From Mixophyes australis (Eukaryota > Chordata > Amphibia > Anura > Limnodynastidae): a DNA stretch of 64,000 nucleotides. The stretch lies in the NCBI GenBank assembly GCA_036250195.1, contig JAVHZZ010000008.1, positions 10,778,434-10,842,433 of the forward strand, in the 5' to 3' direction. The notes under the pieces are model-generated. The model did not search any database, was not told the DNA's origin, and worked only from the letters and a program-made list of their open reading frames with translations. This document shows, in pieces, positions 57,501 through 64,000 of the stretch (positions within the stretch are counted from its first letter, which is position 1; every line of letters begins with the position of its first letter). A program made the position numbers and the translations under genes.

Positions 57501-57693
57501 CAGGGTTTCCCAAACCCAGTCCTCAGGGCTCCCCAACAGTGCAGGTTTTCCATATCTCCTTGCTGGAGCACAGGTGTATTCATTACTGACTGACACATTG
57601 TAACAGATCCACAGGTGGTCCTAATTATGTCACATGTGATCCAGAAAACCTGCACTGTTGGGGAGCCCTGAGGACTGGGTTTGGGAAACCCTG
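57501..57693. mobile_element. hAT-type MITE with 8-bp target duplication
   Basis: The ends CAGGGTTTCCCAAACCCAGT and its inverse ACTGGGTTTGGGAAACCCTG extend into inverted arms of about 50 bp. The flanks CTTTAGGA and CTTTAGGG form an 8-bp duplication with one change. CAGGG-type ends plus 8-bp duplications are diagnostic of hAT elements. Confidence 0.85.
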
Positions 57694-57914
57694 CTTTAGG
57701 GCCTTATTATTAACGCTGCATCAGGTATAAACGTTAGGAAGGACACTAGAGCCCCAACATACCAGCATGAGAAGAGCAGGCAGGAGGCTCATCAATGTCT
57801 GGAAGAGATTCATCAAAGTTATTGAAGCATTAGACATACTGGGAATGCTCATTAAGCATGTCTGTGTGTGGCTTAGTTAATAGTAAGATGCTATATACTC
57901 ACATTTGTCTAGGT

Positions 57915-58050
57915 CAGTGTTGGCTAACCTGTGACACTCCAGGTGTTGTGAAACTACAAGTCCCAGCATGCTTTGCCAATATAGAGCAGCTTATTGCTGG
58001 AACGGTATGCTGGGACTTGTAGTTTCACAACACCTGCTTAGCCAACACTG
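57915..58050. mobile_element. Second hAT-type MITE with perfect 8-bp target duplication
   Basis: The ends CAGTGTTGGCTAACCTG and AGCCAACACTG are inverted, with longer inverted arms (GGTGTTGTGAAACTACAAGT / ACTTGTAGTTTCACAACACC). GTCTAGGT flanks both sides exactly (57907-57914 and 58051-58058). Confidence 0.9.
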
Positions 58051-58159
58051 GTCTAGGTCATAGCACAAAGTACATTCAGCTCTCAGGGAAGTCGGGGGCC
58101 ACACAAAATAGGTTTTAAAACAGAGCTAAATGATATTCCCAACAGAAGTTACCTACCCG

Positions 58160-59420
58160 ATATTTCTTTTTACAACAAATCCCACCCGCAAACTCGCTGC
58201 CTAGGTGTGATCATTGACCCAGAACTATCCTTTGTTCACTACACTGAATCTAAATCATGTTACATACATCTATAAAATATTTTATGCACATATCTCACAC
58301 AAGACTCTCATTCATGAACTCATCATCTCCCACACTGACTATCACAATTCCCTCCTTAATGGTCTTCCCAAAATCTGACTCTTACCCCTACAATCTATTT
58401 TGCACGCAGCAGCTAGATTGATTTTCCTTGCAAATGGTTCTTACTCTGCTGAGCCGCTCTGTCAGTCTGTACATTGGTTGCCTTTTCTCCTCACTTGTCT
58501 TAAAATATCTCTCGACTCGACACCTCCGTTCTGCACAAGATCTGCGTCTTTTTCCCACTCTCATCACTTCCTCCCATTTCCGGTTATAGGACTTTTTTCA
58601 GGCTGCACCCACTTTGTGGAATTCCCTCCCTCGCACAGTAAGACTTTCCTCTAGTCTTCAAACCTCCAAGTGTTCTCTGAAAACCCACCTCAGGCAAGCT
58701 TATAATATTCCTCAACTACCCTATTATCATCCCTAGGTTACCCTATTACCACCCTCTACACAGTTCATTCATCAACCCTCTGACCAACATTGCTGTATGA
58801 CTGGATCACGAAGCACTTTCTACCTTTGCAATCTGGCTAGACCAATATGCAAAATGTACCACTTACCCTTATATCAAATTCCCATTGTCCTATATACTGT
58901 CAGTTCGCGAGCAGGGCTCTCTTACCTCTCTGTCTGTATAAAGCTGGGTACACACTACAGAAGATTTCTCCCAATGAGATATCTTTAATGATTTTACCAA
59001 CGACTGAAAGTCCCGATCAGCAGATTCCTGTGTACACACTATACACGTTTTACCTTCAGATCTGTGCTCTTCATCTATTATAACCATCAGCTGAAAAGAT
59101 GGTGACTCTGTAATCTCTATGGAGATCCTGGTCATGAGTGATTACACACTGAAGAATTTTCCCAACATTGTTTCATCGTTTATAGAGAATTTCAGTCCGT
59201 TTATAAAATCAAATGATACAATAAAAGATGAAAGTTGGAGCGTACACACTACTGAGAGATATCAGACCCAACGGTCGTTTATTGTGTGACTGGCACGATA
59301 ATCGGATGCAAAATATGTAGTGTTTACCCAGCTGTACCCAGTATTGTTTTATTACAGTATTGTTCCCAATTCTAAAGCACTGCATAATAACTAATAGTAA
59401 TATATAAATAATAATAATAA
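58160..59420 (+). mobile_element. L2/CR1-like LINE 3' end interrupted by a MITE
   Basis: Broken frames encode LGVIIDPELSF, HAAARLIFLANGSYSAEP and VHWLPF motifs of the L2-type ORF2 end, homologous to 28283-28720 but with deletions (the FRIKYKILL stretch is missing). The 3' tail is split by the MITE at 58942-59333 and resumes at TACCCAGTATTGTTTTATTA. Confidence 0.78.
58942..59333. mobile_element. Harbinger-like MITE inserted in a LINE tail
   Basis: It begins AGCTGGGTACACACTACAG and ends GTAGTGTTTACCCAGCT, flanked by TAA and GTA. The uninterrupted LINE tail at 56117-56140 reads CTGTATTACCCAG, so the target was TTA, now changed by one base on each side. Confidence 0.78.
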
Positions 59421-60559
59421 AAATAATATTATTATTTACTAATAATAAAGAATCCGATTAGTTTCTATGGACGACACCTCTACTTTTGCCTTTTTAGACG
59501 GATTGATGAATCTACACCGTACAATTAATTCACACGCGGGTCTGATCGCAGTTTCACACGCGACATTTCCATGACAATCTGCCAAGTGGATACTTTAAAA
59601 AGTATTAACTGTAATTTTGCAACACACAGAAGAGGAACTAGAAAAGGGAACGTCAACAAGGGGCTTATAAAAAGGGCTTTGTAAAAAGACTTTCACTTTC
59701 TATTGCAACATAAAAAGCTTTCTCAAACAGCACAAGAGTGTACACCGGCCTGACGGAGGGGACGGAAGGAGAGATGGTGGATTAGTTCTACATAGACGTA
59801 TACCTGTGCTTGGCTCCACAATCCAGAGAACATGTTCAGCTACACAGTAACTACAGTATCTTTCCACGGCTGCTTTGCAGCAGACAACTGAAATACTTTA
59901 TATAAAGTGTCACATTCAGATAAGCCGGAGAATGAGGATATTGTATTGGAATATTACTAACTAATCTACTAATAAGGATCCAGAGCACAGCACTGGGTAC
60001 ACTGTATGGAAACAGTACACAGCTATTATTAGTGTTGGGTCTGTGTACATAACTCTATGAATAGCCTCATTCTCTTCCACAGGCAAAGAAAGATGTACAG
60101 AGGCAAAAAACTGTGTCACAGCCAATACAATATGAAACGTATCTATTATTCCCCAACTCTAAGCTCATACAACCTGTGGACCTAGAAATCATGAACAATT
60201 CAGGAACCGGACATTGAATTCTAGGAGCCAGCAGAATGTTTCAACAAGCCAGGGAAGAGGTTCATCCACTGCTCTTAACAGAAAGGATTCTCAAACATTA
60301 GGCACCAGTAATAATAAATATTGTTTGGCTATTAATTTTATTTAAAGTGCACTGCCTACCTGGCCTATGGGATTTGTTAAGGCCCAGGCTGAGGGGACAA
60401 TCACCAAAGAAACCGATTTACCTTGTTGATTGACCCAATGTGGTGTAACTACACAGAATTCAATGTTACGCGTGGAGCCAATTCATATTGGTTGTTAAAC
60501 GTTGGGGCCACAGTACATTTTAAGGTACCAATGCTTGTCATACAACCTCGTCTCTACCT
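59421..60559. other. Unassigned DNA, no gene seen
   Basis: No exon or complete repeat was recognised. Confidence 0.45.
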
Positions 60560-60974
60560 ACACAATTTACCTTCAGATCTGTGATCTTATCTCTCATAAC
60601 CATCTGCTGAAAAGATGGTGACTCTGTACAATGTACAGATATCTATATACACCGCTGGTCCTGAATGCACACATACATACATACATACATACATACATAC
60701 ACACATACATACACACACACATACATACACACACACATACATACATACACACATACATACATACATACATACACACATACATACTTCCATATCTGCCCAA
60801 CAATGTTCCATCGTTGATCGTGATTCATAGGAAGTTTATGAAACGACATCAACAGATACGATGAGCTTTGGTACGATAAACCAGGATGGTGGAGCGTACA
60901 CACTAATGTGATGTCGAACCAAACAGTCATTTATTGTGTCATCTGCTCGATAACTGCATAGGTGTGTACCCAGC
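60560..60974. mobile_element. 5'-truncated Harbinger-like MITE with an internal (ACAT)n expansion
   Basis: The interior CCTTCAGATCTGTGATCTTA and the right end GTGTGTACCCAGC followed by TTA belong to the family. Between them a CACATACATAC microsatellite has grown at 60667-60784. Open frames on both strands over the microsatellite are artefacts. Confidence 0.65.
60667..60784. repeat. (ACAT/ACAC)n microsatellite
   Basis: An imperfect alternation of ACAT and ACAC tetramers over about 118 bp. Confidence 0.92.
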
Positions 60975-61156
60975 TTAAGCTCCGCCGAAGACCATACACA
61001 GTTTGTGATTCTGTCGACTAGAGTTACCAGGGAGATCAACACGTTCCGCACCCAGCACAGTTTATCTCTAGTACTAAATTCTTGCAGTTACAAAAAAATA
61101 AAAACCCCAAAACAACAACAAAAAACCCCTATGTCTGGGTAAACGTTGTGGTGTAA

Positions 61157-61537
61157 GACTAGGTACACTTTAAAGGGTTTTTAAGCTGACTATTGGGTCA
61201 ATCGAGTGATAAACGACAGTTCAGGCAAACATCACATTGTGTGTATACTTAAACAATGAACGACAGCTGTTCCAAAGTACCGATCGTCGCTTCTTTAGAT
61301 GGTTCAGCAGAATTATAAATCTCGTTCCAATCCCGCAGTGTGTATGCACTCACATCAGGATCTCCATAGAGCTTACAGAGTCACCATCTTTTCAGCCGAT
61401 GGTTATGACAGATGAGCCCAGATCCGACGATAAATCTTGTAAGACATGTATAGTGTGTACATAGGAATAGGCTGCTGATTGGTACAATCGTTGTAGAGAA
61501 CACATTGATTGGAAAATTCTGTAGTGTGTACCCAGCC
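61157..61537. mobile_element. Diverged Harbinger-like MITE, inverted relative to its neighbour
   Basis: ACTAGGTACAC at the left and GTAGTGTGTACCCAGCC at the right are the degenerate ends. The interior carries the family's AACCAT...GATGAAGA block in reverse (ACCATCTTTTCAGCCGATGG). Confidence 0.6.
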
Positions 61538-62452
61538 CAAGTTGCGGTGTAAAAATCAGGAGGCTGGGAAACAAGGCAAATGAAGATCAAGAAAAGTAAC
61601 TATATATAACCCCCATGTGTCCTACTACAGAAGATTAAATAACCTGTCTGCTCTACAGTGCAAACCTATTTCTGAGATAAGATGTGTAAATTACATTTTA
61701 TAAAAACTTACAGTAAAAATCTCGTTTGCTGAATTCTTTAAAAAAAAATACAAACACAGATTAAACAACTACTAAGCACAAGATCCCAGAACAGGGATTG
61801 CTGAATTACAGCCGCACATTCCAAGTGTCCACACTCACATGCAGAAAGCGAAAAAATACCCATCATCAACGTGTGAAGTATTTGTCTGTGAAGGGCTGGC
61901 TGCTCCGACTCTCAAATACTTCTATTTAAAATGAGGAGTAAACGAGATAAAGATTTTTAACAGAAAACTCAAAAAAATGTGATAAAACCGAGCAGTGCGG
62001 AGCCGACCAAGAACATTCCCTACCAGCTAGCAGGGCTGTCTGGGCTAGGGGACAACTGCAAGTCCCATAGTCCCATCTTGGGCTGGGTCACTGGGATAAC
62101 TGCACTTTATTTCCCTTTAAAATGTTCCTAATAGGCTGCAAATTTACCCCCCAGGGTAAATTTGCTAGCCCTCCCCTGCTAGCTAGGTATGACATACAAC
62201 AAGCTTCTGAATATACTCGTTGCTCAAGCTGTGACATACAGACTAGGGGCCAGGTATTACACGAGGAGATCTTACATACAGATCCTTAGTAGATCCTGTT
62301 TTGGTTATATACAGCAGAAACCTTTACCAAACACTGTACGTGAGTATGTGCGAGGAGGAGCCAAAACACTACACTCATACGCTAAAGGATCAGTGTACAC
62401 GTCTGTAGACAATGTATTTAAAGTGTCCGTCTACTTCTTGTTATGTTCATCA
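61538..62452. other. Unassigned DNA, no gene seen
   Basis: A short inverted repeat (AGGCTGCAAATTTACCCCCC / GGGTAAATTTGCTAGCC) lies near 62132-62170. The 121-codon open frame at 62189-62554 runs into a SINE and has no domain. Confidence 0.45.
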
Positions 62453-62763
62453 ATCATCACCAGTTATTTATATAGCGACAGTAATTCTGCAGCGCTGTAC
62501 AGAGAACTCATTCACTGCCCCATTGGAGCTTACAGTCTAAATTCCCTAACATAGACACACAGAGAGATAGAGAGAGTAGGGTCAATTTGATAGCAGCCAA
62601 TTAATCTACCAGTATGTTTTTGGAGTGTGGAAGGAAACCAGAGCACCCGGAGGAAACCCACGCAAACACGGGGAGAACATACAAACTCCACACAGACAAG
62701 GCCATGGTCGGGAATCGAACTCATGACCCCAGTGCTGTGAGGCAGAAGTGCTAACCACTAGCC
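62453..62763 (-). mobile_element. V-SINE-type SINE, minus strand, head truncated
   Basis: Reverse-complement V-domain and tail (AGCGCTGCAGAATTACTGTC) are clear. The head stops after TAGTGGTTAGCACTTCTGCC. Confidence 0.87.
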
Positions 62764-64000
62764 TTTTTTCCACACTCGCCATTTTATAAGGTGACTGTGG
62801 CCATCACGCTTCTGCTGTTTTCCAGCCACTGAAGACTACACAGCTTTACTCAATAGTCAGCAGAATCCTGTCTTCCACCACATTCAGGAGGCGTTTGAAT
62901 TAAAAGAATGACACGGTGAGAAAAGCAGAGATGGTTGTCTGATCTCACTGCAATTCCCAGAATCCCAAACAGCTTACAGCAATAGGCGTCCGAGATACCG
63001 GTTATGATGGCTGAATAACAGTGCTTGGATGTGTGGATGACCGATGCAGAGTAACTAGCTCATAAGAATATGGTTTTACACTTATATCTGGGGGTTCGGC
63101 CTGAATGCTACGCTGTGTGTTTGGAAGATTAGGAAGCCATCTGGTAGTTCAGCTCGGCTGCACGGAACTTCCAATTAGTCATAGGATTGGATTTTACATA
63201 TTGTCCAATGAGGTGGTAATAGGTTTTGATCAGACATTTTATTTATCCAATTGTTCATAGAAGCTTTGGTGTTAGCCTAGTGTGGAAGTGACAGACAAGT
63301 AAAAAGATAGAGATTTCATTAATATGCTACTAAAAGAAAGCCACGTTGACTATGAAGATCCGTGAGATTCTTGGAGAAAAAAATAGTCCCTCATTAAGTC
63401 AGGTCATGAGAGAGCAAAAGCCATCCGGTTTTGAAGGCCCATCGCTGAAATTCTACTTACACTACAAATGTAACAGGGCTACGCATTAGAAGTGCATACA
63501 AATGTTCTAGCAACTATGAAGCTACCGATTCTAATTAGAGAAGTTTCCCAACCTCCAGTGAAACTTTACTTGAACTTAATTCATTGTCTTGTGGTGTGCC
63601 CTCATTGAAAAGTACAGAAGGTAAAGCAAATTACTTATATCAGACCAAAATTATCTATTTCTGCTGTCCAGGGATATGACACTTTAATATTAAAGCTAAG
63701 GGCAACACGAGTATAAAACTCTACCCAATGATATAAAGACATGCTGAAACACACTGAAAGATGAGGCAATATTATGTAGTAAAGGTTGCAGGAAGGAACA
63801 TATATATAAGCCCATAAAATTCAGATCGTATGTAGGTGGACCACACGCCTGGAGCATTTAGTGCGACTACTCGCTAATAGGAAATGTTCACGCAGAGTAT
63901 CTGACATGTCACAATATCCTCTTTGTTATATGATCATTGTAGCAATACTGTACTTTAGCTGTGCTTACTGATGAAATAGACTCAAAACAAAATGTACCAT
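62764..64000. other. Unassigned DNA to the window edge
   Basis: No exon, promoter-like CpG block or complete repeat was recognised, so the GNG12 promoter presumably lies beyond the window. Confidence 0.4.

Noticed and set aside
60587..60930. Cys/Val/Met-rich and His/Thr-rich open frames
   Set aside because: Translations of an ACAT/ACAC microsatellite.

Overview
The window is vertebrate nuclear DNA, most likely from a frog or other amphibian. Coding exons are small and split by spliceosomal introns. Most of the sequence is AT-rich non-coding DNA filled with V-SINE-type SINEs, 3' ends of L2/CR1-like LINEs, MITEs and satellites. The amphibian assignment is inferred from this repeat mix and from the tetrapod-like proteins; no species is claimed.

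Only two genes can be supported. GADD45A lies on the + strand (coding 9982-13195, four exons, 156 codons). GNG12 lies on the - strand (two coding exons at 25229-25354 and 25454-25546, 72 codons), with a probable 5'UTR exon 28 kb further upstream at 53623-53679. The two are convergent, tail to tail, which matches the order and orientation of GADD45A and GNG12 on human chromosome 1. Their jobs are unrelated: one is a p53/stress-induced regulator of cell cycle, p38 signalling and repair, the other a prenylated G-protein gamma subunit.

Layout. 1-9450 is intergenic: a SINE, foldback repeats, a possible solo LTR, a CpG-dense block at 6.4-7.1 kb with a 45-bp tandem/inverted array, and MITEs. 9450-13770 is GADD45A, with an octamer plus CCAAT promoter, minisatellites in the 5'UTR, intron 1 and intron 2, and a long palindromic MITE and a strong p53-type site in intron 3. 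13.8-25.2 kb is the convergent intergenic space and presumably holds the long GNG12 3'UTR, whose end I cannot place. 25.6-53.6 kb is a GNG12 5'UTR intron loaded with repeats, including a 24-bp minisatellite of about 29 units at 43.5-44.3 kb and a segment bounded by perfect 49-bp inverted repeats at 50.5-51.7 kb. 53.7-64 kb is further GNG12 intron or upstream DNA with SINEs, two hAT-type MITEs with 8-bp target duplications, and a LINE tail interrupted by a Harbinger-like MITE.

No wholly new biological system is evident. The best leads are the p53-type element in GADD45A intron 3, a stop-free 99-nt intron inside GNG12, the GNG12 leader exon, and several nested-transposon records.
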